Source of the DNA: Methanobacterium sp. UBA8
Lineage (GTDB): Archaea; Methanobacteriota; Methanobacteria; Methanobacteriales; Methanobacteriaceae
Assembly (NCBI GenBank): GCA_002509665.1
Contig: DADN01000181.1
Coordinates: 225 to 5,625, forward strand
Direction of reading: 5' to 3'
DNA: 5,401 bases
A program made the position numbers and the translations under genes. A model generated the notes under the pieces. That model made no database searches and was not told the origin of the DNA. It saw nothing but the letters and a program-made list of their open reading frames with translations. This document shows positions 1 to 5,401 of this stretch, piece by piece. The stretch's first letter is position 1, and every line of letters starts with the position of its first letter.

Positions 1-54
1 TTTGCACTTGACTTAAAATATACACCTGAAAGTTAAAATGTAATTTGCAGTAAA

Positions 55-62
55 TTTAAATA
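55..62 (+). promoter_or_regulatory. Putative archaeal TATA box of the glycosyltransferase-like gene
   Basis: TTTAAATA lies 54 bases before the ATG at 117. In archaea transcription usually starts about 22-27 bases downstream of the TATA box. That would place the start near 82-89 and give a leader of roughly 30 bases. The region is very AT-rich, so other boxes are possible, such as TTAAAATATA at 13-22. The assignment rests on position and consensus only. Confidence 0.3.
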
Positions 63-83
63 AAAAAAATAATCAGAATTTCA

Positions 84-96
84 AATGATAATCATT
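84..96. promoter_or_regulatory. Operator-like palindrome, Fur-box-like
   Basis: AATGAT-A-ATCATT is a perfect 6+6 inverted repeat around one central base. Over 81-99 it matches 15 of 19 positions of the classical bacterial Fur box (GATAATGATAATCATTATC). It sits where the transcription start is predicted from the TATA-like box at 55-62, a position where a bound repressor would block initiation. The palindrome is seen directly. Metal-dependent regulation is inference only, and AT-rich DNA makes such palindromes fairly common. Confidence 0.35.
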
Positions 97-111
97 ACCT
101 ATCATTAGGTG
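97..111 (+). promoter_or_regulatory. Ribosome-binding site AGGTG inside a small hairpin
   Basis: AGGTG at 107-111 ends five bases before the ATG at 117 and matches the archaeal anti-Shine-Dalgarno (CACCT). This supports the start at 117. The same bases form the 3' arm of a 5-bp stem: ACCTA (97-101), loop TCAT, TAGGT (106-110). A T-G wobble (96/111) can extend it. In the mRNA the binding site could therefore be partly paired. The stem is short and AT-containing, so it would be only marginally stable. Confidence 0.5.
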
Positions 112-116
112 TTTAA

Positions 117-1910
117 ATGGACAACAAAACAATAAGTATCATTTTAGAACCAATTTATACCAGAAAAGGGTCTTTATACTCAATTGAAAAGTTCGTACGC
201 TTTCAGGAACTAAAATTATTTGTTATTCCTAAAATAAAAAAATTATCCGCTCAAAATTCATTGAAAATATTTTCTACAGACAAAGAAATAATATCTTTTC
301 TTAAAAGTCACGAAATTGAAAATATTTTCCAGCTAAAACCTGACGGAAACAAAGGCATATCCATCTCAAAAAAAGTAAAAAAAATAATTAACCGGCTGTT
401 TCAAGATGAAACAATTAAAAAATCATTATATTTTGATGGAATCGATATTAAAACTATTTTTGAATATGAAACCGCTATTAAATTATATGAAACTTACAGT
501 AAAATCTCCAGTTATGAAAATGCTCTGGATAATACAACAGAAACCATTTATTTAGAAAGTTCTAATTCACCTACTGGAAAAATCATAGAATACATAGCCA
601 GAAAACATGATATCAAATTAAGTTATTTAAATTCCAGTATTTTCAGGAAACCAAAAGATAAAATCGTTGACATGATGAATTATCGGGATTTAAATTATCT
701 AAAAGACCTCCATATATACTCTGAAAAATCAGGGAAAAGTGCAGGAAAAGTAATTTTAATAGATGCAGTTTATATTAATTATTTAAGGAATATAATTCCG
801 GTAATTAAAAAAATGTCCGAGAATCGTGACTTTCAATTCCATTTTATCTCCAAAGAAGAAGATCTTAAATCTTTTGACATTGAATTTGAAGCTATCACTA
901 GAACTAACCCTGAATGGGTAAAAAATGAAGATATCGAAATAATGATTGATACATTATTTTCAGATGAAAATCTTCAAAAAGCATTTGAAGATGAAAATGA
1001 TGTTTATCTTTTTAAAGGAGAATTTTACAGCTTATTTGAAAAGAGATTACCTTACTTACTGTTTAAATTAAGATTATCCCACAATTTTATCCATGAATTT
1101 TCTCCAGATATTGTAATCGTAGGTGACGACCGTTCTACAATTACAAGAACATGTATTTTACCTGCAAAGAAAAATGGAATCCCCATCGTTGAAATACAGC
1201 ACGGGCTCTTCAGTTTACCTGAAATTTTTGTTAATTTGATGCCTAAACCTGTATCTAACAAAATATGTGTTTGGGGAAATTCCAGCAGAGACTATCTACT
1301 TAAACTTGGATTTGAAGATGAAAAAATTGAAATTACAGGATCACCTGAATTTGATGAACATAAAAAATTTGCTCTAAGTTTCGAGGATAAAGGAAACAAA
1401 ATTATCCTCTTTGCTACCCAGGCACCTTATAAAAACATTAATTTAGAAGTTATTGAAGAAATGGGTGAAAATAAAAAGCTTGATGGATTTAGGATTTATG
1501 TAAAACCCCACCCTGATGAAGATCCAGTTACCTATAAATTTTTAGAAGATAAATTTCCAGATAAAGTATTTATCCGGCCTAAAAATGAGAATTTATCATA
1601 TTTATTGGCAATTTCCCAGGTTATATTAACTGTTTCGTCTACAGTAGGGTTAGAATCAGCTGTTTTAGATAAACCACTGATATGTATAAACTTTTTAGGT
1701 GAAAAATCTATGTATGTCGATGATGGAATAGCACTGGAAGTAAAAAATACAGGAGAACTTGTCGACAACATAAATAAAATATTTAGCCCAGAAATTTCAG
1801 CTCAACTGTCTGAAAACAGGGTGAATTTTATCAATGAATACGTTCATGAGTTAGATGGAAAATCAGTTGAAAGAATAACCGCTGTTATCAATGAATTAGT
1901 TGATAAATGA
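117..1910 (+). CDS. Putative GT-B-fold glycosyl/glycerophosphotransferase for surface polysaccharide
   Basis: A 597-residue cytoplasmic protein with no signal peptide or membrane segment. Residues 1-200 are a charged N-terminal region I do not recognise. From about 210 the sequence reads as two Rossmann-like halves. The first (about 211-370) ends with GDDR (336-339) and IQHG (360-363). The second (about 380-590) holds VWG (385-387), ITGSPEFD (406-413), KPHP (463-466) and a Ser-Ser-Thr-...-Gly-Leu-Glu-Ser segment (507-514). HG, HP and SS/ST-x-x-(L/F)-E motifs are typical of GT-B enzymes such as CDP-glycerol transferases, KpsS/KpsC-type Kdo transferases and bacterial polysialyltransferases. UDP-GlcNAc 2-epimerases share the fold but lack this motif set. 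The neighbouring CMP-sugar synthetase suggests a CMP-nonulosonate donor, which is inference. The ATG at 117 follows AGGTG at a 5-base spacing. The gene is convergent to the other genes of the window and appears to have its own promoter. Confidence 0.62.
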   Translation: MDNKTISIILEPIYTRKGSLYSIEKFVRFQELKLFVIPKIKKLSAQNSLKIFSTDKEIISFLKSHEIENIFQLKPDGNKGISISKKVKKIINRLFQDETIKKSLYFDGIDIKTIFEYETAIKLYETYSKISSYENALDNTTETIYLESSNSPTGKIIEYIARKHDIKLSYLNSSIFRKPKDKIVDMMNYRDLNYLKDLHIYSEKSGKSAGKVILIDAVYINYLRNIIPVIKKMSENRDFQFHFISKEEDLKSFDIEFEAITRTNPEWVKNEDIEIMIDTLFSDENLQKAFEDENDVYLFKGEFYSLFEKRLPYLLFKLRLSHNFIHEFSPDIVIVGDDRSTITRTCILPAKKNGIPIVEIQHGLFSLPEIFVNLMPKPVSNKICVWGNSSRDYLLKLGFEDEKIEITGSPEFDEHKKFALSFEDKGNKIILFATQAPYKNINLEVIEEMGENKKLDGFRIYVKPHPDEDPVTYKFLEDKFPDKVFIRPKNENLSYLLAISQVILTVSSTVGLESAVLDKPLICINFLGEKSMYVDDGIALEVKNTGELVDNINKIFSPEISAQLSENRVNFINEYVHELDGKSVERITAVINELVDK

Positions 1911-1939
1911 GTATAAAACATTTCTAACGAAAAATAAAA

Positions 1940-1994
1940 GAGAAATATCCTTGATTTCGCGGTTACAAACTTCATTTCTCAAAATTCGATTTTT
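1940..1994 (+). terminator. Possible terminator of the glycosyltransferase-like gene
   Basis: GAGAAAT (1940-1946) and ATTTCTC (1974-1980) form a perfect 7-bp inverted repeat with a 27-base loop. A TTTTT run follows at 1990-1994. It lies in the 123-base gap between convergent genes, where a terminator is expected. The large loop and the 9-base gap before the T run make it a weak intrinsic terminator. The T run alone may suffice for an archaeal RNA polymerase. Confidence 0.3.
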
Positions 1995-2014
1995 AATTTC
2001 GCAGAAAACTATTT

Positions 2015-2040
2015 AAAAAGAGCATAGTTCAATTTATGCT
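2015..2040 (-). terminator. Hairpin plus T5 terminator overlapping the acyltransferase stop codon
   Basis: On the minus strand AGCATA (2040-2035) pairs perfectly with TATGCT (2026-2021) around an 8-base loop, followed by C and TTTTT (2019-2015). Beyond a C-C mismatch, the AAAG at 2045-2042 can also pair with the T run. The stem contains the last codon and the TAA stop of the membrane acyltransferase (stop at 2036-2034), so termination signal and coding end overlap. Both arms and the T tract are directly visible. Use of a hairpin, rather than the T tract alone, is not proven for archaea. Confidence 0.5.
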
Positions 2041-3107
2041 GCTTTAAACATTTTATACGAGTTATAGGCCCATGAAAATCCCTGATTAAATATGGAAAAT
2101 ATCTTTGGTTCTACATAATAAAACAGTAGTCCCAAAGCTATTAAAATTAAGATATTACCAATTACTGACACTAACATGGCACTGTTGTGATATAAACCAA
2201 TATTATAAAATATTAATTGTAACCCAGAGACAAAAAACAGTATCTGTATCAGGAAGATATGATACGATGCTTTACCTATCAACCTAAAACTGTTCCAAAT
2301 ATTGTTTGAAGAGGAAGGCAGGTATCTTATCCCTATTGCACATAAAATTAAGGGATAGAAAAACGATAAAATGGTCTGAGGCTGCCATGGACTTTGGAAG
2401 TATGGAAATTCCAACAGAAATATTGAAACTCCAATTATATATATAGTACTTAAAATTAAACCTGTTAATACTGGTTTTTTTATAATTAATGATTTTAAAT
2501 TTCCGGGTTCAAAATTATCTACCAGCCACATTCCAAGTACAATTAAAAATAGATACCTTAAAATACACGCTTTATACCAGTAAAAACTATTATCTAAAAT
2601 TGGTACCTGAAATGCTATTATTTCAAATGCAAAACTAAGGATAAAACTTGATATTAAAAGATATTTAGGATTATAATTGTACAGTTTGTATAAAATCGGG
2701 AATAATATAATGAATTGGAGTAATATAGATATAAAATAGTTACCCGGTCCTGTTAAAGGCAGATAACCTATAACTGTTAATGTACCCAAGTAAATATTTT
2801 TGTTAAGTAAAATTCCCAAAATTAAAGACGCTATCCACAGTATAATTAAGGGATATATCACTCTTTTAAATCGACTTTTTAAATATTTTGGATAAATATT
2901 GCTTAAAGTTGTGTAATTGCGCCTTTTAAAAGACATTATAGCATTAATGGCCATTAAAACAAAGAAAATTGGAACTGCCTGATATATGGTAAAAATAGAT
3001 AATGGATGTTTTACCATGTTGGAAGGTATTGTATGGATAATAATAACTGATATTATAGCTAAAGCCTTTAAAATATCTATTTGAAGGTAATGTTTTGATT
3101 CATCCAT
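2034..3107 (-). CDS. Acyltransferase family 3 membrane protein (OafA/WecH-like)
   Basis: Integral membrane acyltransferase of 357 residues, close to the usual length of acyltransferase-3 proteins without an extra SGNH domain. The family moves acetyl or other acyl groups from CoA onto surface glycans. The N-terminus has the family signature D-I-L-K-A-L-A-I-I-S-V (11-21) with His25 at the conserved position, and RFKRVIYP (79-86) matches the conserved R-x-x-R-...-P element. GKASYHIFLIQ (278-288) matches the conserved C-terminal Ser-Tyr-x-x-(Y/F)-L-I helix. About ten hydrophobic segments are visible (near 13-29, 41-57, 84-101, 123-142, 149-166, 181-196, 213-232, 246-263, 282-303, 312-332). I chose the ATG at 3107 because AGGG (3116-3113) lies 5 bases upstream. 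A GTG at 3134 would add nine residues but has no ribosome-binding site. The acyl group and substrate cannot be read from the sequence. The surface-polysaccharide context suggests O-acylation of the glycan. Confidence 0.82.
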   Translation of the reverse strand: MDESKHYLQIDILKALAIISVIIIHTIPSNMVKHPLSIFTIYQAVPIFFVLMAINAIMSFKRRNYTTLSNIYPKYLKSRFKRVIYPLIILWIASLILGILLNKNIYLGTLTVIGYLPLTGPGNYFISILLQFIILFPILYKLYNYNPKYLLISSFILSFAFEIIAFQVPILDNSFYWYKACILRYLFLIVLGMWLVDNFEPGNLKSLIIKKPVLTGLILSTIYIIGVSIFLLEFPYFQSPWQPQTILSFFYPLILCAIGIRYLPSSSNNIWNSFRLIGKASYHIFLIQILFFVSGLQLIFYNIGLYHNSAMLVSVIGNILILIALGLLFYYVEPKIFSIFNQGFSWAYNSYKMFKAA

Positions 3108-3182
3108 ATAATCCCTGCAAGTATTATATAACACTAATTTAATTAAAGTTATATTTAGTAATATGTAAACAAAAGACTATTA

Positions 3183-3195
3183 GATATAAAATTTT
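3183..3195 (-). promoter_or_regulatory. Putative TATA box of the membrane acyltransferase
   Basis: On the minus strand AAAA-TTTTATATC reads from 3195 to 3183. Its TATA-like core is about 75 bases upstream of the ATG at 3107, which predicts a transcription start near 3162 and a leader of about 55 bases. A closer TTATATAA (3131-3124) would give an almost leaderless transcript, which fits poorly with the AGGG ribosome-binding site. The rest of the 203-base gap (3108-3310) shows no further gene. Confidence 0.3.
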
Positions 3196-3275
3196 AAATC
3201 CATAAGAAAAACTGCTTTTTTTAGGATATTTCCCTTTAAATCAAAATAGAACTTATTTCAAAATTAACAAACAAT

Positions 3276-3284
3276 AAAAAAAAA
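3276..3284 (-). terminator. Oligo-T terminator after the acetyltransferase gene
   Basis: A run of nine T on the minus strand lies 27 bases after the TAG stop at 3313-3311. Long T tracts at this distance are the main intrinsic termination signal of archaeal RNA polymerase. Only a weak GCA/TGC stem precedes it, so a bacterial-type hairpin terminator is not supported. It separates this gene from the membrane acyltransferase, which then needs its own promoter. Confidence 0.5.
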
Positions 3285-3310
3285 TAGCATTTTCAACTGC
3301 AGTATCTAGT

Positions 3311-3874
3311 CTATGAATGCTTTTCTATTAACTGTTCAATGTTTGAGGACTCCATTATGCCCCTATTTTCCATTATTTTATTTAAATGCCAGTTCCACCA
3401 TTTTATTCTCTTTAACTTATCTATTTCATCCCGATTAAATCGGTATCTAATGTGCTTTGCAGGATTTCCGGCAACAATTTCATAGTCGTCAACATCTTTG
3501 GTAACAACTGATCCTGCTCCAACCACTGCGCCATCCCCTATTTTAACACCAGACATTATAATAGCGTTACCGCCTATCCATACATCATTACCAATTATTA
3601 TATCTCCTTTAGAGCTTATAATGCCTCTTTTACGATTATCATCTATATGATCAAAAGTGGATGTGTCTTCGGTTTGTATAAAAGGAAAAGTGCTTATCCA
3701 GTCGGGCCTATGAGCTGAACTAAGAACAAAAGTAACTCCTGGTGCAATTGAGCTGAATTTACCCATTTTTAGTCGGTATTCATCTGAAGCAGTTATTACA
3801 GTGCCATGATTTATAGTATAATCGCCAGTTTCAGTAATGCTATTAATTAGATTTTTCCTGTAGTTATCTATCAA
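3311..3874 (-). CDS. Left-handed beta-helix acetyltransferase, xenobiotic-acetyltransferase (CatB)-like
   Basis: A 187-residue acetyl-CoA-dependent acetyltransferase built on hexapeptide repeats. The sequence IIIGNDVWIGGNAIIMSGV (92-110) continues into KIGDGAVVGAGSVVTKDV (111-128) and Y-E-I-V-A-G-N-P-A-K (131-140), the classic end of the helix. SSAHRPDW (52-59) followed by STFPF (61-65) matches the catalytic-His loop of xenobiotic acetyltransferases (His55 here), and the C-terminal IKWWNW (157-162) is also typical of that group. Relatives include streptogramin and chloramphenicol acetyltransferases, but many members O- or N-acetylate surface sugars, which fits the neighbours better. The start is TTG (3874-3872), preceded by AGGAA (3883-3879) at a 4-base spacing. 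No ATG, GTG or TTG lies further upstream in frame before the TAG at 3976-3974, although the upstream frame looks coding-like (see findings). It appears to be transcribed from its own promoter. Fold is near certain; substrate is unknown. Confidence 0.88.
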   Translation of the reverse strand: MIDNYRKNLINSITETGDYTINHGTVITASDEYRLKMGKFSSIAPGVTFVLSSAHRPDWISTFPFIQTEDTSTFDHIDDNRKRGIISSKGDIIIGNDVWIGGNAIIMSGVKIGDGAVVGAGSVVTKDVDDYEIVAGNPAKHIRYRFNRDEIDKLKRIKWWNWHLNKIMENRGIMESSNIEQLIEKHS

Positions 3875-3944
3875 AAAATTCCTAAAAAGAAAATATAATG
3901 GAACACGACGTAGAGTTTTACTATCAACAAAAAATTTTGTTATT

Positions 3945-3997
3945 TTTCTATATTTAATATATAAGCCCCCTTTCTATATTTAATAAATATATAAGCC
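3945..3997 (-). repeat. Tandem imperfect 23/27-bp repeat carrying two TATA-like boxes
   Basis: Two direct copies, 3945-3967 and 3971-3997, share TTTCTATATTTAATA and ATATAAGCC (plus-strand reading) and differ by a four-base AT insertion in the second copy. They are separated by CCC. On the minus strand each copy contains GGCTTATATAT, an archaeal TATA-like element (cores 3964-3957 and 3994-3987), upstream of the acetyltransferase gene. The nearer core predicts a transcription start near 3934 and a leader of about 60 bases. The repeat is seen directly; promoter activity is inferred. Confidence 0.6.
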
Positions 3998-4018
3998 TCT
4001 TAAATACTGAAATTTATT

Positions 4019-4023
4019 TAAAA
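4019..4023 (-). terminator. Possible oligo-T terminator after the cytidylyltransferase gene
   Basis: On the minus strand a T run in the context TTATTTTTAAAT lies about 28 bases after the TAA stop (4053-4051). I see no convincing hairpin before it. It would end the oxidoreductase-cytidylyltransferase transcript before the acetyltransferase promoter region, but the run is short and read-through is plausible. Confidence 0.3.
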
Positions 4024-4050
4024 ATAACATTATGACATGATACATCTCGG

Positions 4051-4764
4051 TTAATTTTTACTTAGGTTACTTTTTCTGCTTTTAATAAAGAATTCTACCA
4101 TTTTAAAATCAACTTCTGAGTCTATATCAATGGAGCGTTCATCCGGCATTTCGTAAATGATACTTCCTTCATTTATTACGCTATCCATATGGAGTAAATG
4201 TTTTGTCCAGTACATATAAATAGATGCATTCATCTCATAAACTGAAGGCGTATCCTGCATTCTAAATACTGGATTTTCCAGCTTTTTAGAAAGATGAGCA
4301 TATCCCCCCTCATCTAATTCTACCATGTTAAAATATGGGTTTTTCCTTGCAGGGCACACTGAAAACAAATTTACAGCATCTTTTTTAACCATGATATTAT
4401 ATGCATTTTCTAAATCTTCAACTATCCTTAAAGGGCTGGTAGGGTCCAGATCAACAACTAAGTCAAATTCTTCATCTTCTTCATCCTTTAAATATTTTAC
4501 AACATGTTGAATGACAGGTAATTTAGGGGCTGTATCATTTGCAAGTTCATCAGGACGCATGAAAGGTACATCCGCCCCATATTCCTTCGAAATTTTGGCT
4601 ATTTCCTCAGAATCTGTTGATACTACAATTCGATCTGCTTTACCCCATTTCTTTGCTGTTTCTATGGTATGGGCTATAAGGGGTTTACCCATTAAATTTC
4701 TCATATTTTTGTTTTTAACCCTTTTTGAACCTTTTCTTGCACAAATAGTTATTAGAATTCTCAT
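4051..4764 (-). CDS. neuA: Acylneuraminate cytidylyltransferase (CMP-nonulosonate synthetase, NeuA/PtmB/LegF type)
   Basis: A 237-residue soluble enzyme that joins CTP and a nine-carbon nonulosonic acid (sialic, legionaminic or related) to give the CMP-sugar donor and pyrophosphate. ICARKGSKRVKNKN (7-20) is the nucleotide-binding signature. VVSTDSEEIA (47-56), DLDPTSPLR (105-113), YEMNASIYMY (176-185) and ERSIDIDSEVDF (209-220) follow in the family order. Asp213 and Asp215 are at the position of the metal-binding aspartates. Length is normal for single-domain NeuA. The wording of the motifs (CARKGSK, DLDPTSPLR) resembles PtmB/LegF, the CMP-legionaminic acid synthetases, more than classical NeuA, but substrate cannot be decided by eye. 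The ATG (4764-4762) overlaps the TGA of the upstream oxidoreductase gene as ATGA, and GTGA (4772-4769) serves as a ribosome-binding site, so the two genes are probably translationally coupled. Confidence 0.92.
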   Translation of the reverse strand: MRILITICARKGSKRVKNKNMRNLMGKPLIAHTIETAKKWGKADRIVVSTDSEEIAKISKEYGADVPFMRPDELANDTAPKLPVIQHVVKYLKDEEDEEFDLVVDLDPTSPLRIVEDLENAYNIMVKKDAVNLFSVCPARKNPYFNMVELDEGGYAHLSKKLENPVFRMQDTPSVYEMNASIYMYWTKHLLHMDSVINEGSIIYEMPDERSIDIDSEVDFKMVEFFIKSRKSNLSKN

Positions 4765-5401
4765 AAATTCACAATCCCTGCGTTGTCTCTCATATAACTA
4801 GCATATTTTAGTGTATCCACTGCAAAATATAGATCATTGAAGCTTTTTTTACCCTCACTGATACATTCTAAAAAATATTGCATTTCTTTTACATACATGT
4901 CATTTCTATCAAAATCAAATTCAATTTTTTCAGTATTTTTACCATCATCAATGGTTATCATAGAATTTATTAAATCAACTGTAATAACTGCTTCTTTAGT
5001 TATTATTTCCATGTATCTTTGCGGAATTTTCCGGAAATAATCAAGATGTATTTCACATAATACGCCGCTTTTAAGTTTCCAAACACCATACGAAATGTCT
5101 TCAGTATCTATTTCCAATTCACTTATCTTTGCAGAACCAAAGTATCCCTGATATATGTCCCCAAATATCCACCTCATGTAATCAATTTCGTGAATTAAAT
5201 CTAAAGAAACTCCACCTCCAAGTTCATTTTTGGCACAGTAAGTTTCTCTGTAGTCCTGTTCAGGGCGCCAATCTGGTAAATAAGAACCAGATACGATTTT
5301 TATATTGATAATCCTGGTTGAATCTTCAAGATAATTTTTAATGTACTTAAGTGCCGGATGGAATCTAAGAGGGCATGCAACATGAATAAAAGTATTTTCA
5401 T
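4761..5401 (-). CDS. Gfo/Idh/MocA family oxidoreductase, 5' end missing
   Basis: The last 212 codons of an NAD(P)-dependent sugar oxidoreductase. The frame is open to the right edge (first complete codon at 5399), so the Met at 5177 is internal and the N-terminal Rossmann domain lies outside the window. The visible part is the C-terminal substrate domain. CPLRFHPAL (9-17 of the fragment) and GSYLPDWRP (38-46) are followed by DYRETY (49-54), GGGV (61-64) and LDLIHEIDYMRW (66-77). His70 in the H-E-I-D motif is at the usual catalytic position. The family has about 310-370 residues, so roughly 100-150 are missing. Members of this subgroup occur in surface-glycan and nonulosonate clusters, where they oxidise or reduce nucleotide sugars; the exact reaction here is unknown. 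It ends in an ATGA overlap with the cytidylyltransferase gene. Confidence 0.88.
   Translation of the reverse strand, partial: ENTFIHVACPLRFHPALKYIKNYLEDSTRIINIKIVSGSYLPDWRPEQDYRETYCAKNELGGGVSLDLIHEIDYMRWIFGDIYQGYFGSAKISELEIDTEDISYGVWKLKSGVLCEIHLDYFRKIPQRYMEIITKEAVITVDLINSMITIDDGKNTEKIEFDFDRNDMYVKEMQYFLECISEGKKSFNDLYFAVDTLKYASYMRDNAGIVNL

Noticed and set aside
13..42. TTAAAATATA and TTAAAATGTA as paired promoter elements near the left edge
   Set aside because: They would predict transcription starts further from the gene than the better placed TTTAAATA, and such strings are expected by chance in this base composition.
1052..1771. Minus-strand open frames of 69 and 79 codons inside the glycosyltransferase-like gene
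   Set aside because: They lie opposite conserved motif regions of the plus-strand gene and show no recognisable domain or ribosome-binding site.
1952..2004. Repeated ATTTCGC (in TTGATTTCGCGG and TTAATTTCGCAG) in the convergent gap, considered as a small RNA or binding-site pair
   Set aside because: The shared core is only seven bases with no further symmetry, and no promoter-like element is placed to drive a small RNA.
3108..3134. GTG start at 3134 extending the membrane acyltransferase by nine residues
   Set aside because: No ribosome-binding site precedes it, whereas the ATG at 3107 has AGGG at a 5-base spacing and starts close to the first conserved helix.
3980..4045. 21-codon ATG frame on the minus strand after the cytidylyltransferase stop
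   Set aside because: It is short, has no convincing ribosome-binding site, and runs into the repeat and promoter region; likely chance in AT-rich DNA.
4325..4801. Open frames on the plus strand opposite the cytidylyltransferase gene
   Set aside because: They are antisense shadows of a gene with complete family motifs; their serine-rich and low-complexity translations resemble no family.
1..5401. CRISPR array, tRNA, rRNA or insertion sequence
   Set aside because: No regularly spaced repeats, cloverleaf, conserved rRNA stretches, transposase motifs or terminal inverted repeats were seen on either strand.

Overview
The window reads as part of a cell-surface polysaccharide locus, most likely from an AT-rich archaeon of the Methanobacteriales type. 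The host is inferred from TATA-box-like elements (TTTAAATA, TTATATAT) about 50-90 bases upstream of genes, ribosome-binding sites of the GGTG/GTGA kind, termination at oligo-T runs, and frequent AGA/AGG (Arg) and ATA (Ile) codons. No rRNA or marker gene confirms it, so an AT-rich bacterium is not strictly excluded.

Layout: one plus-strand gene (117-1910) encodes a large two-domain protein that resembles GT-B-fold glycosyl- or glycerophosphotransferases. It converges on four minus-strand genes. In their transcription order, these are a Gfo/Idh/MocA oxidoreductase cut by the right window edge (4761-5401), an acylneuraminate cytidylyltransferase of the NeuA/PtmB/LegF type (4051-4764), a left-handed beta-helix xenobiotic-acetyltransferase-like O-acetyltransferase (3311-3874, TTG start), and a membrane acyltransferase of family 3 (2034-3107). 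The oxidoreductase and cytidylyltransferase overlap by ATGA and form an operon. The two acyltransferases appear to have their own promoters and terminators in gaps of 176 and 203 bases. No gene-free stretch exceeds 300 bases.

Working together (inference): the oxidoreductase would help make a sugar precursor. NeuA would activate a nonulosonic acid (sialic, legionaminic or similar) with CMP. The plus-strand protein carries the His-Pro and Ser-Ser/Thr motifs shared by several CMP-sugar and CDP-glycerol transferases, so it is a candidate for the transferase step. The two acyltransferases would decorate the glycan with O- or N-acyl groups.

The points that most merit a second look are: a Fur-box-like palindrome and a ribosome-binding-site hairpin just upstream of the putative glycosyltransferase; a tandemly duplicated TATA-bearing segment upstream of the acetyltransferase; and a start-less in-frame coding-like extension 5' of that gene's TTG start.
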